From: CBDULQ01 sp965368115 | Lineage (GTDB): Bacteria; Pseudomonadota; Gammaproteobacteria; SZUA-229 | Length of the DNA: 19,197 nt | Direction: 5' to 3' | NCBI GenBank assembly: GCA_965368115.1 | Contig: CBDULQ010000042.1 | Location: forward strand, 1-19,197 | Shown here: one piece after another, positions 7,570 through 15,174 of the stretch | Layout: each line of letters opens with the position of its first letter | How positions within the stretch are numbered: position 1 is the first letter of the stretch | Notes under the pieces: generated by a model | Told to the model about the DNA's origin: nothing | Databases searched by the model: none | Seen by the model: the letters and a program-made list of their open reading frames with translations, nothing else | Translations under genes and position numbers: made by a program

Positions 7570-8646
7570 ATGAGTATGGTAAAACCGAACAAATCCCGAG
7601 GCGCCCTGTCCAATCCGCATAATCGATTTCATGAAGCCCGTGGTGATTGGGTAGAAGACGGCTGGTTCCCGCAACTGGATGCGGGAACCCTGCCTACTGA
7701 AGTCACGCTACAGCCGGCCCGATCCATCCTCACACGCAATCAGTCGCCGGATGTACCCTTTGCACAATCCATCAACGCCTATCGCGGCTGCGAGCACGGC
7801 TGTATCTACTGTTTCGCGCGACCGACCCATGCCTACCTGGACCTGTCGCCGGGCATCGACTTCGAAACGAAAATTATCGCCAAGCCCAATGCGGCCGCAC
7901 TGCTGCGTCGTGAACTGGCAGCAAAACGTTATCAGTGTCAGACCATCGCCCTGGGAACCAACACCGATCCTTACCAGCCTGCGGAACTGAAGCTGGAACT
8001 GACCCGGCAGATTCTGCAGGTCTGCGCCGAGTTCAACCAGCCGGTGAGCATCGTCACCAAGTCGGCGCTGGTGGAGCGCGATCTGGATATTCTGCAGCCC
8101 ATGGCCGAGCGCGGCCTGGCCGAAGTGCTGATATCGGTGACCAGCCTGGATCGCGATCTGTCGCGCATCATGGAACCGCGTGCCGCGGTGCCGGCGCGGC
8201 GGCTGAAAACCCTGCAGCGACTGAAACAGGCCGGTGTGCCGACGGGTATACTGCTGGCGCCGGTGATTCCGTTTCTCAACGACCAGGAAATCGAAGCCAT
8301 TCTGCAGGCCTGCGCCGAGGCGGGTGCCGAGTCTGCGGGTTATGTGCTGCTGCGCCTGCCGCTGGAGGTGAGCGACCTGTTCGAGGCGTGGCTGCGAGAG
8401 CATGTGCCGCTGAAGGCGGATCGCATCATGCAGCGGGTACGCGATTGTCGGCAGGGCAAAACCTACAGTGCCGAATTCGGTCAACGCATGACCGGCAGCG
8501 GCGAATATGCCGAACTGATTCGCCATCGTTTCAAACTGGCGGCGAAAAAACGGGGTCTGCATCGCCTGCGCTCGGCGCTGGACTGCAGCCGGTTCCAGGT
8601 GCCGTCGGCGCTCACTGACGATGGCCCGCAACTTTCACTGTTCTGA
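7570..8646 (+). CDS. PA0069-type radical SAM protein
   Basis: The 358-residue protein carries the radical SAM iron-sulfur motif CxxxCxxC at Cys74, Cys78 and Cys81 (YRGCEHGCIYCFARPTH), followed by GTNTDPYQP and the VTKSALVERD strand typical of the PA0069/spore photoproduct lyase-like family. It should bind a [4Fe-4S] cluster and cleave S-adenosylmethionine; the substrate of PA0069-like proteins is not established to my knowledge. The start is uncertain: the ATG at 7570 is 12 nt after GGAG and another in-frame ATG is at 7576. Upstream in-frame TTG or GTG codons are possible but less likely. The thioesterase gene begins 12 nt after the stop, so the two are probably co-transcribed. Confidence 0.88.
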   Translation: MSMVKPNKSRGALSNPHNRFHEARGDWVEDGWFPQLDAGTLPTEVTLQPARSILTRNQSPDVPFAQSINAYRGCEHGCIYCFARPTHAYLDLSPGIDFETKIIAKPNAAALLRRELAAKRYQCQTIALGTNTDPYQPAELKLELTRQILQVCAEFNQPVSIVTKSALVERDLDILQPMAERGLAEVLISVTSLDRDLSRIMEPRAAVPARRLKTLQRLKQAGVPTGILLAPVIPFLNDQEIEAILQACAEAGAESAGYVLLRLPLEVSDLFEAWLREHVPLKADRIMQRVRDCRQGKTYSAEFGQRMTGSGEYAELIRHRFKLAAKKRGLHRLRSALDCSRFQVPSALTDDGPQLSLF

Positions 8647-8658
8647 ACGGGATTCTTC

Positions 8659-9090
8659 ATGAGCATCTGGCACGGTCAAGCGGATTTACAGCAACTCAAC
8701 CAGCGCGGCGAGGGGACTGCGGTGTCGCATATGGGTATCGTCATCACCGAGATCGGCGATGATTACCTGGCCGGCACCATGCCGGTGGACGAACGCACCC
8801 GCCAGCCGCGCGGTATTCTGCACGGCGGCAGCTCGGCGCTGCTGGCGGAGACGCTGGGCAGTATTGCGGCCAATTACTGCGTCGACCCGGACAAATACTT
8901 CTGTGTGGGGATGGAAATCAACGCCAACCACCTGCGCTCGGTGAAAGCCGGCCAGGTCACCGGCGTGGCGCGGCCGCTGCATCTGGGGCGCAGTACCCAG
9001 GTGTGGGAGATTCGCATCAGCAACCAGGCCGACAAGCTGGTTTGCGTATCGCGGTTGACCATGGCGGTGGTGGCGCGGCAGGGCGGTTGA
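8659..9090 (+). CDS. Hotdog-fold acyl-CoA thioesterase (MenI/EntH/PaaI-like)
   Basis: The 143-residue protein is the usual size for the single-hotdog thioesterases that hydrolyse aromatic or acyl thioesters. It has the signature HGG at 55-57 followed by the catalytic Glu64 in LLAETLGS, as in the MenI (YdiI)/EntH group, and the later strand GVARPLHLGRSTQVWEI. It is cytosolic and probably tetrameric as in the family. Whether it acts on 1,4-dihydroxy-2-naphthoyl-CoA or is a general proofreading thioesterase cannot be said; no men or ent genes are near. It sits 12 nt after the radical SAM gene. Family assignment is firm, substrate is not. Confidence 0.9.
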   Translation: MSIWHGQADLQQLNQRGEGTAVSHMGIVITEIGDDYLAGTMPVDERTRQPRGILHGGSSALLAETLGSIAANYCVDPDKYFCVGMEINANHLRSVKAGQVTGVARPLHLGRSTQVWEIRISNQADKLVCVSRLTMAVVARQGG

Positions 9091-9140
9091 GATGATAGAA
9101 TGCTCCCATCAAACAATATCGAGCAACATCGGGTAAGGGT

Positions 9141-9527
9141 ATGAAAAAACTGGTGGCCGTCCTGCAGGGTGAATCGCAGGTGGAATATGACCGCAGCAAA
9201 CCGCTGCCGGAACAGCAACAACAGTATCTGGATCGTATGGACGAGCAGATGGATCAGGGTATTCCGCAGGGCGCCGGCCATATTTTTGCGCCGGACCTGC
9301 AACAGAAAGCCCAGTTCGTCGCCAATCAGCTGATCCACGCCATCAAGACCGAAAACGAGCAGCTGGCCGCGGCAACCCTGGCCTACCTGGCCAATCGGCT
9401 GCCCGATCTGTTGCAGGTGGTCGCCGAAGAAAACGACGGCAACACCACCATCAAGCTGGTCTACGATCGCGAATACGCCCCGGCACAGCCCGTCAACTTC
9501 ATCAAACCCGGCCAGCTCAATAGCTGA
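9141..9527 (+). CDS. Conserved-looking small protein of unknown function
   Basis: I do not recognise this 128-residue protein. It is soluble, Gln- and Leu-rich and mostly helical by eye (60-100: AQFVANQLIHAIKTENEQLAA), with a short final strand-like part ending FIKPGQLNS. There is no cysteine, signal peptide or membrane segment. The frame ends 14 nt before the CoA-binding gene, and codon use resembles its neighbours, which supports a real gene. TAAGGG lies very close to the ATG (2 nt), so the initiation signal is not ideal. Position suggests co-transcription with the following gene. No function is proposed. Confidence 0.75.
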   Translation: MKKLVAVLQGESQVEYDRSKPLPEQQQQYLDRMDEQMDQGIPQGAGHIFAPDLQQKAQFVANQLIHAIKTENEQLAAATLAYLANRLPDLLQVVAEENDGNTTIKLVYDREYAPAQPVNFIKPGQLNS

Positions 9528-9541
9528 GCCGCGAGCCGATC

Positions 9542-9910
9542 ATGCAGTCACAGTCCATCGTCGTTCTCGGTGCTTCAGACAAGCCACATCGCTTCGCCAA
9601 CAAGGCGATTCGCATGTTGCTGGAATACGGTTACCACGTGGTGCCGGTGCACCCGAAACTGAAGAACATCGAAGGACTGGCGGTCAAACACGATCTGCAA
9701 CATATTCAGGAGCCGGTGGATACACTCACTGTGTACGTCGGTCCGCAACGCATACAGCCGATGATCGAATCCATTGTCCAGCTCAACCCGGCACGGGTGA
9801 TTCTCAATCCGGGTACCGAATGTGATGAGCTGGAACTGGCCCTGCTGCATGCGGATATTTCTTTCGTCAAGGACTGCACCCTGGTCATGCTGGAGCAGGG
9901 GCGCTTCTGA
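9542..9910 (+). CDS. CoA-binding-fold protein (YccU-like)
   Basis: The 122-residue protein is a single Rossmann-like CoA_binding_2 domain. It begins SIVVLGASDKPHRFANKAIRMLLEYGYHVVPVHP, matching the family pattern GAS(x)nR(x)n...L...GY.V.PVNP, and continues with EPVDTLTVYVGPQ and VILNPGTE. Family members bind CoA or nucleotide-like ligands, but no enzymatic role is established for most. The late Asp-Cys (KDCTLVM) matches the conserved Cys near the C-terminus. The ribosome site is weak (GAG about 9 nt upstream). It is 14 nt after the preceding unknown gene and 118 nt before ppsA. Confidence 0.87.
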   Translation: MQSQSIVVLGASDKPHRFANKAIRMLLEYGYHVVPVHPKLKNIEGLAVKHDLQHIQEPVDTLTVYVGPQRIQPMIESIVQLNPARVILNPGTECDELELALLHADISFVKDCTLVMLEQGRF

Positions 9911-10028
9911 CATCAATTGATTTCTTGCAAGGACAGGTCCTGACAGGGATGTTAAAAATGCCAGTCATATGGCGTGTTTAAGCTCTGCGCTGACCCTGAT
10001 CGTAACGCCTGCTCAGAAGGAGTGTTTC
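9911..10028 (+). promoter_or_regulatory. Leader/promoter region of ppsA
   Basis: This 118-bp gap holds a TTGAT-N4-TGCAA sequence at 9917-9930 that matches an FNR box at 8 of 10 positions, a near-palindrome AGGACagGTCCT (9930-9941), and a strong ribosome site AGAAGGAG ending 6 nt before the ppsA ATG. No clear -10 could be fixed. Regulation by an FNR-type protein is a possibility only. Confidence 0.35.
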
Positions 10029-12407
10029 ATGGCTTATGTGTTGCCCTTTTCAGAAATCGGTATCAACGACGTGGCCCAGGTGGGCGGTAAGAACGCATCG
10101 CTGGGTGAGATGATTTCCGGGTTGTCGGAAGCCGGCATCAAGGTGCCGGGCGGGTACGCGACCACCTCCGATGCCTATCGCCACTTTATCGAATACAACG
10201 GGCTTTACGATTCGATCAGTGAACTGCTGGATCGCATGGACATCAATGACGTCCATTCACTGGCGCGTACCGGCAAACAGATTCGTAGCTGGATCATGCA
10301 TGCGGACATGCCGCCGGACCTGGCCGATGAAATCGTCGCCGCCTATGAACAGCTGGAGCAGCAATACGGTGAATACCCGGATGTTGCCGTGCGCAGTTCG
10401 GCGACCGCCGAAGACCTGGCGCACGCGTCGTTCGCCGGTCAGCAGGAAACCTATCTGAATATTTCCGGGCGCCGCAATCTGCTCAACACCTGTAAGCGCG
10501 TTTACGCCTCGCTGTTCACCGATCGGGCCATTTCCTATCGTGAGTACAACGACTTCAAACATATGGACGTTGCGCTGTCGGTGGGCATCCAGAAAATGGT
10601 GCGTTCCGATACCGGTTCTTCCGGCGTCATGTTCACCCTGGATACGGAAAGCGGTTTTCGCGATGTGGTGTTCATCAACGCCGCTTACGGGCTGGGCGAG
10701 AATGTGGTGCAGGGCGCCGTGAATCCCGACGAGTTTTATGTGTATAAAAATACCCTGCGCGACGACACGCGACCGATCATTCGTCGCCACCTGGGCGAGA
10801 AAGCCATCAAGATGGTGTATGCGCAGGATTCCACTGCGGGCATGTCGACACGCAATGTCAAAGTCACCAAGGAAGATCGGCGCCAGTTTTCCATCACCGA
10901 CGACGATGTGCTGCAACTGGCGCGCTATGCCATCACCATCGAAAGACATTACGGTCGACCGATGGACATCGAATGGGCGAAGGATGGTGAAAACGGCGAG
11001 TTATTCATTCTGCAGGCGCGGCCGGAAACCGTGCAGGCGATGCAGACCGGCAAGCTGCAGGAAACTTTCAAGCTGGATCAGCGTGGCGATGTACTGGCGG
11101 TGGGCAAGAGTGTGGGTAAACGCATCGCCAGCGGCAAGGCCTGTGTGATTCTCGACGCCAGCGATATGCACAAGCTGGAAGAAGGCGATGTGCTGGTCAC
11201 CGACATCACCGACCCGGACTGGGAACCGGTGATGAAAAAATCCTCAGCCATCGTCACCAATCGCGGTGGGCGGACCTGCCACGCGGCCATCATTGCCCGT
11301 GAATTCGGCATTCCTGCGGTGGTCGGTTGTGGTGATGCGACGAACAGTATCAATCATGCCGATGAAGTCACCGTATCCTGTGCTGAAGGCGACACCGGTT
11401 ATGTGTATGACGGTCTGTTACCGTTCCGTACCGAGACGCTGGATGTGAGCAATCTGGCGAAGCCGAAGACGCGCATCATGCTCAATCTGGCGAATCCGGA
11501 GCTGGCGTTCGAAACTTCGTCGTTGCCGGTGGATGGCGTGGGTCTGGCGCGACTGGAATTCATTATCAACAACACCATTCGCGTGCATCCCCAGGCGCTG
11601 ATCGATGCGGACAAGCTGGATAAAAAAACGCGCAAGAAAGTCGACAAGATCAGCGCCGGTTATCCCGACCCGGTGAGTTTTTATGTGAAGCGACTGGCGG
11701 AAGGTATCGGTACCATTGCAGCGGCCTTTTATCCGCGCCAGGTGATCGTGCGCATGTCGGATTTCAAATCCAATGAGTACGCCAGTTTGATCGGCGGTGA
11801 TCTATACGAGCCGGACGAAGAAAACCCGATGATCGGTTTCCGTGGCGCCTATCGCTATTCCACCGAACAGTTCCGCGCCTGTTTTGCGCTGGAGTGCGAA
11901 GCCATTCTACGCGTGCGCCAGCACATGGGGCTGGACAATGTGGATGTGATGATCCCCTTCGTGCGCAGCGTTGAAGAAGGTGAGAAAGTCCAGCAGCTGA
12001 TGGCGGACAACGGCCTGGTGCGCGGTGAAAACGATCTCAAGGTGTATTTGATGTGCGAGATTCCGGCCAATGCCCTGCTGGCGGATAAATTCCTCACTAA
12101 CTTCGACGGCTTTTCCATCGGCTCCAACGACCTGACCCAGCTCACCCTGGGTGTGGACCGGGATTCCGGCCTGATCAGCGGTTACGACGAGCGCAACGAG
12201 GCGGTGACCATGATGATGCAGATGGCCATCGAAGCCTGTAAACGGCAGGGTAAATATGTGGGGATCTGTGGCCAGGCACCGTCGGATTTTCCGGAAATCA
12301 CCTGCTGGTTGGTGGAGCAGGGTATTTCGTCGATTTCATTGAATCCGGACAGTGTGATCGCGATGACCGAGGAAGTGCTGAAAGTGGAAAAACAGCGCGA
12401 GTGCTGA
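10029..12407 (+). CDS. ppsA: Phosphoenolpyruvate synthase
   Basis: PEP synthase converts pyruvate and ATP to phosphoenolpyruvate, AMP and phosphate, the entry to gluconeogenesis. The 792-residue product has the expected length and order: N-terminal ATP-binding domain (about 15-345, starting VGGKNASLGEM), the swivelling phosphohistidine domain with catalytic His418 (GGRTCHAAIIAREFG), and the C-terminal PEP/pyruvate barrel with SIGSNDLTQLTLGVDRDS and catalytic Cys747 (GICGQAPSD). The ATG at 10029 was chosen because AGAAGGAG lies just upstream; 20 further in-frame codons upstream have no such site. The usual regulatory kinase/pyrophosphorylase PpsR (DUF299) is not next to it in this window. A strong hairpin terminator follows. 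Confidence 0.98.
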   Translation: MAYVLPFSEIGINDVAQVGGKNASLGEMISGLSEAGIKVPGGYATTSDAYRHFIEYNGLYDSISELLDRMDINDVHSLARTGKQIRSWIMHADMPPDLADEIVAAYEQLEQQYGEYPDVAVRSSATAEDLAHASFAGQQETYLNISGRRNLLNTCKRVYASLFTDRAISYREYNDFKHMDVALSVGIQKMVRSDTGSSGVMFTLDTESGFRDVVFINAAYGLGENVVQGAVNPDEFYVYKNTLRDDTRPIIRRHLGEKAIKMVYAQDSTAGMSTRNVKVTKEDRRQFSITDDDVLQLARYAITIERHYGRPMDIEWAKDGENGELFILQARPETVQAMQTGKLQETFKLDQRGDVLAVGKSVGKRIASGKACVILDASDMHKLEEGDVLVTDITDPDWEPVMKKSSAIVTNRGGRTCHAAIIAREFGIPAVVGCGDATNSINHADEVTVSCAEGDTGYVYDGLLPFRTETLDVSNLAKPKTRIMLNLANPELAFETSSLPVDGVGLARLEFIINNTIRVHPQALIDADKLDKKTRKKVDKISAGYPDPVSFYVKRLAEGIGTIAAAFYPRQVIVRMSDFKSNEYASLIGGDLYEPDEENPMIGFRGAYRYSTEQFRACFALECEAILRVRQHMGLDNVDVMIPFVRSVEEGEKVQQLMADNGLVRGENDLKVYLMCEIPANALLADKFLTNFDGFSIGSNDLTQLTLGVDRDSGLISGYDERNEAVTMMMQMAIEACKRQGKYVGICGQAPSDFPEITCWLVEQGISSISLNPDSVIAMTEEVLKVEKQREC

Positions 12408-12420
12408 AGGCTGGTACAAT

Positions 12421-12451
12421 CCACCCGGGCCGATGCTGTCGGCCCGGGTGG
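12421..12451. terminator. Bidirectional hairpin between ppsA and rubredoxin
   Basis: A perfect 13-bp inverted repeat (12421-12433 with 12439-12451, beginning CCACCCGGGCCGA) encloses a 5-nt loop TGCTG between the convergent ppsA and rubredoxin genes. Stem stability is high. The T-run is weak on both sides (GGTTTACT on the plus strand), so termination may be imperfect, but the position makes a shared terminator likely. Confidence 0.8.
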
Positions 12452-12459
12452 ACGGTGGT

Positions 12460-12624
12460 TTACTCTTCGATCAGTTCGAAATCCGCCTTGCTGACACCGC
12501 AGTCAGGACAGACCCAGTCGTCGGGCACATCTTCCCATTTGGTGCCCGGCGCGATGCCCTCATCGGGATCGCCGAGTTCTTCGTCGTAAATATAGCTGCA
12601 TACCAGGCACTGGTACTTTCTCAT
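12460..12624 (-). CDS. Rubredoxin
   Basis: A 54-residue protein. Rubredoxins are small iron-sulfur-cluster-free electron carriers with one Fe held by four cysteines. The two ligand pairs are CLVC (Cys6, Cys9) and CPDCG (Cys39, Cys42), with the family residues YxYD (11-14), GDPDxGI (18-24), PGTKWEDVPDDWVCPDC and a C-terminal acidic tail. It is a full-length single domain in the cytosol. GGAG lies 7 nt upstream of the ATG. It may feed electrons to an oxygen or NO reductase, or to an alkane or similar oxygenase, but no partner is adjacent. It is convergent with ppsA and divergent from the DUF1538 operon. Confidence 0.98.
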   Translation of the reverse strand: MRKYQCLVCSYIYDEELGDPDEGIAPGTKWEDVPDDWVCPDCGVSKADFELIEE

Positions 12625-12892
12625 TAATCTGCTCCGTTACTGCATTGTCGTCAGGGGCGACATGATGGCGTCCCAACGATTTAAAATACAAGTACTTAAT
12701 GTGGGGCAAAAGCCGCGTTTATCAAGTCGCGAAGATTCATAACATCATTTGATATCGATCAGCATAACTGCTCGCCCGCCGCGCCCGGAGTGGCTAAAAT
12801 CTTTAAAGGAGCTGCTGATTAATTCTGGACTCAGGATTTCCGTCCATGAATTAGTCACAGGTTCCTCAAGTACATACAGCCGGGAGGGGCGC
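12625..12892. promoter_or_regulatory. Divergent region between rubredoxin and the DUF1538 operon
   Basis: This 268-bp stretch has no convincing gene. The frame of the DUF1538 gene stays open back to a TTG at 12749, but that part uses many rare codons (ATA, CTA, AGG) and lacks a hydrophobic segment, so it is read as leader. The stretch contains a short hairpin, TGTCG/CGACA at 12645-12661, the palindrome AAGTACTT (12691-12698), the FNR-like box at 12749-12762 and a possible -10 TAAAAT at 12795-12800. Confidence 0.5.
12749..12762 (+). promoter_or_regulatory. FNR/ANR/DNR-like operator upstream of the DUF1538 operon
   Basis: TTGAT-atcg-ATCAG matches the FNR-family consensus TTGAT-N4-ATCAA at 9 of 10 fixed positions. 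It lies 131 bp before the TTG start of the DUF1538 operon and 125 bp from the rubredoxin start. The centre is about 40 bp before a TAAAAT at 12795, which would put it near -51 for that promoter, not the classical -41.5. Control by an oxygen- or NO-responsive CRP/FNR regulator is inferred. Confidence 0.45.
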
Positions 12893-13627
12893 TTGAATAC
12901 ATCACTGGGCGCTTTGCTCAAATCCATGACCGGTAGCCTGCGCGATCTGATGCCGATCATTCTGGTTGTCACTTTTTTTCAGCTGGTGGTGCTGCAGCAA
13001 CCTATCCCGAATTTCTTCGATATCATCATCGGCACCCTGTTCGTGGTGCTGGGTCTCACCTTTTTTATTTACGGGCTGGAAATGGGGCTGTTCCCCATCG
13101 GCGAGTCCATGGCGAATGCTTTTGCACGCAAGGGGAGTGTGTTCTGGTTGTTGCTGTTCGCTTTCTGCCTGGGATTCGGTACCACGGTCGCCGAACCGGC
13201 GCTGATCGCGGTGGCCGACGAGGCTTCTCAGGTGGCGGCTAACGGTGGAATGATCGTTAATACCCACGAAGCCATGGAAGCCTACGCCGACGGTCTGCGG
13301 TTTACCGTGGCGTTTTCCGTGGGGCTGGCCATCGTGCTTGGCGTATTGCGTATTCTCAAGGGCTGGTCGATTCAATATATGATCATGGGCGGATATGTAC
13401 TGGTGGTGATCATGACCGCATTCGCGCCACGGGAAATTATCGGCATTGCTTACGATTCCGGTGGTGTGACCACGTCGACCATTACCGTGCCGCTGGTCAC
13501 TGCGCTGGGCGTGGGGCTGGCCAGTTCGATCCAGGGGCGGAACCCGATGATCGACGGTTTCGGCCTGATCGCTTTTGCTTCACTGACGCCGATGATCTTC
13601 GTCATGGCTTATGGGATGATCATCTGA
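12893..13627 (+). CDS. DUF1538 membrane protein, first copy
   Basis: The 244-residue protein is very hydrophobic, with about seven segments (20-36, 42-63, 83-107, 137-153, 160-178, 195-212, 222-242). It matches one DUF1538 unit, with conserved blocks FGTTVAEPALIAVA (95-108), YDSGGVTTSTITVPL (187-201) and DGFGLIAFASLTPM (221-234). The family looks like an inner-membrane transporter or channel, but its substrate is not known to me. TTG at 12893 is chosen because GGGAGG lies 5 nt upstream; a further 48 codons of open frame upstream have no ribosome site, and downstream ATGs lack one. The stop overlaps the next start (TGATG). It is the first gene of a four-gene operon. Confidence 0.85.
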   Translation: MNTSLGALLKSMTGSLRDLMPIILVVTFFQLVVLQQPIPNFFDIIIGTLFVVLGLTFFIYGLEMGLFPIGESMANAFARKGSVFWLLLFAFCLGFGTTVAEPALIAVADEASQVAANGGMIVNTHEAMEAYADGLRFTVAFSVGLAIVLGVLRILKGWSIQYMIMGGYVLVVIMTAFAPREIIGIAYDSGGVTTSTITVPLVTALGVGLASSIQGRNPMIDGFGLIAFASLTPMIFVMAYGMII

Positions 13628-14433
13628 TGGATTTTATCCTGCAGCTCTCGGAAACCATATTCAACACCCTGTACGATGTGCTGCCGATCGCGGTGATTAT
13701 TTTTGGCTTCCAGTTCCTGGTGATTCGTAAACCGATTCCCAACCTGAAACGCGTATTGATCGGTTTTGTGTATGTGCTGATCGGGCTGTCGCTGTTCCTG
13801 ATGGGACTGGAAAAAGCCCTGTTTCCGCTCGGCAAGCTGATGGCGGATCAACTCACCAATCCGGAATTTATTTATCACGGCGTCGAGAGTGCGGTGCAGC
13901 ATTTACGGGATATACACTGGTCCGATTATTACTGGGTGTACCTGTTTGCTTTTGCCATTGGTTTCAGTACCACCATTGCCGAACCTTCGCTGATCGCGGT
14001 GGCCATAAAAGCCAACGAAGTATCCGGCGGCGCCATCGGCGTATGGGGATTGCGCATTGCGGTCGCCATCGGTGTGGCGGTGGGTATTTCGCTGGGCAGC
14101 TTCCGCATCGTCAGCGGTCTGCCGATTCATTATTTCATCATCGTCGGCTATATCGTGGTGGTGATACAGACTTTCTTTGCGCCGCGCATGATTGTGCCGC
14201 TGGCCTATGATTCGGGTGGTGTGACCACGTCCACCGTGACTGTGCCGCTGGTGGCGGCACTGGGCCTGGGTCTGGCGGACACCGTGCCCGGACGCAGTGT
14301 ACTGATCGATGGCTTCGGGCTGATTGCGTTTGCCAGCCTGTTCCCGATGATGACGGTAATGGCCTATGCGCAACTTTCCGAATACCGTGCGCGACGTTCC
14401 AGAACAGACGACGAGGTGAAAAATGCACTTTAA
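13627..14433 (+). CDS. DUF1538 membrane protein, second copy
   Basis: The 268-residue product is a paralogue of the preceding gene, with the same blocks in the same order: QFLVIRKPIPN (29-39), FSTTIAEPSLIAVA (113-126), YDSGGVTTSTVTVPL (194-208) and DGFGLIAFASLFPM (228-241). It adds a short charged C-terminal tail (252-268) likely to face the cytoplasm. The two copies together equal the length of DUF1538 proteins that carry two units in one chain, so a heterodimer is inferred. The ATG shares one base with the previous stop, and the gene ends 11 bp inside the PII-like gene, so translation is coupled. Substrate unknown. Confidence 0.92.
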   Translation: MDFILQLSETIFNTLYDVLPIAVIIFGFQFLVIRKPIPNLKRVLIGFVYVLIGLSLFLMGLEKALFPLGKLMADQLTNPEFIYHGVESAVQHLRDIHWSDYYWVYLFAFAIGFSTTIAEPSLIAVAIKANEVSGGAIGVWGLRIAVAIGVAVGISLGSFRIVSGLPIHYFIIVGYIVVVIQTFFAPRMIVPLAYDSGGVTTSTVTVPLVAALGLGLADTVPGRSVLIDGFGLIAFASLFPMMTVMAYAQLSEYRARRSRTDDEVKNAL

Positions 14434-14773
14434 ATTGATTATTGCGTTGGTCGAAGACGCCAAAACGGATAAGGTCATGAAAGCTGCGCGCGAGTCGGGC
14501 GCCACCGGTGCCACGATTATCAGCAATGCACGCGGTGAAGGCCTCAAGCAGACGAAAACGTTCTTCGGTCTGCAACTGGAAACCCAGCGCGATGTGTTGC
14601 TGTTTCTGGTCGAGGAGCATCTGAGTCGATGCATTCTGGAAACCATCGGCGAAGTCGGGGAATTCGATTCCGGTCCCGGCACTGGTATTGCATTTCAGAT
14701 TGATGTAGAAGATGCGGTGGGCGTCGCCCATCAGGTCGAAACACTGGTAAAGGTCGTGGAGGATGAATTGTGA
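14423..14773 (+). CDS. PII-like signalling protein with short, non-uridylylatable T-loop region
   Basis: The 116-residue product has the PII ferredoxin-like pattern: a first strand FKLIIALVEDAKTDKVMKAARESGATGATII, a strand pair LLFLVEEHLSRCILETI and the later block GTGIAFQIDVEDAVGV, close to the PII IFVLDVEDAV stretch. PII proteins bind ATP or ADP as trimers and control transporters and enzymes. The T-loop region (about 38-54, EGLKQTKTFFGLQLET) is short and lacks the YRG uridylylation tyrosine, and the B-loop is EFDSGPGTG rather than GDGK. It is therefore a PII-like protein, not GlnB/GlnK. GAGGTG precedes the ATG, which overlaps the DUF1538 gene by 11 bp. A regulator of the neighbouring transporter is the natural inference. 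Confidence 0.87.
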   Translation: MHFKLIIALVEDAKTDKVMKAARESGATGATIISNARGEGLKQTKTFFGLQLETQRDVLLFLVEEHLSRCILETIGEVGEFDSGPGTGIAFQIDVEDAVGVAHQVETLVKVVEDEL

Positions 14774-15174
14774 GTGACAAACAAATCATTTGCGTAAAAG
14801 ACGTGATGAAAACCGATGTTGATATCTGCGACGGTAAGATGACGGTGATGGAAGCGCTGGAAAAAATGAAGCATGTGGAAACCAAGTCGCTGATTGTCGA
14901 CAAGCGTAACGATAACGATGAATACGGCATGGTGCTGTTGTCCGATATCGCCAAGCAGGTGCTGGCCAAGGATCGTTCTCCGAACCGGGTGAATATTTTC
15001 GAGATCATGTCGAAGCCGGTGATGAGCGTCGATCCGGAAATGGATATTCGTTATTGCGCGCGCCTGTTTGAACGTTTCGGTCTGGCGCGTGCGCCGGTGG
15101 TGGAGAATCGAAAGATCGTCGGTATGGTGAGTTTTACCGATATGGTGCTCAAGGGGCTGGTGCAGATTGATTGA
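14770..15174 (+). CDS. Two-CBS-domain protein
   Basis: The 134-residue protein consists of a CBS pair: CBS1 about 8-68 (VKDVMKTDVDICDGKMTVMEALEKM) and CBS2 about 76-131 (IFEIMSKPVMSVDPEMDIRYCARLF, ending VGMVSFTDMVLKGL). Such pairs usually bind adenine nucleotides and gate transporters or enzymes. There is no membrane segment, so it probably works as a soluble subunit beside the DUF1538 pair and PII-like protein. The start is GTG at 14770 in a GTGA overlap of 4 nt with the PII-like stop, with GGAGG 7 nt upstream. Its own stop abuts that of the antiporter. The ligand is not established by the sequence. Confidence 0.9.
   Translation: MSDKQIICVKDVMKTDVDICDGKMTVMEALEKMKHVETKSLIVDKRNDNDEYGMVLLSDIAKQVLAKDRSPNRVNIFEIMSKPVMSVDPEMDIRYCARLFERFGLARAPVVENRKIVGMVSFTDMVLKGLVQID

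Noticed and set aside
7708..8631. 307-residue open frame on the minus strand
   Set aside because: It is antisense to the radical SAM gene, whose CxxxCxxC motif and family blocks are clear; the product is Gln/Arg/His-rich with no recognisable domain.
10257..10949. 230-residue minus-strand frame inside ppsA
   Set aside because: It is antisense to a highly conserved part of ppsA, has no ribosome site and no family resemblance.
12749..12892. 48-residue N-terminal extension of the first DUF1538 protein
   Set aside because: There is no ribosome site at 12749, the codons are unlike the rest, and the TTG at 12893 has a strong site at the right distance. The stretch also holds the FNR-like box.
13903..14682. 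259-residue minus-strand frame across the second DUF1538 and PII-like genes
   Set aside because: It spans the overlap of two well-supported plus-strand genes and has no recognisable domain.
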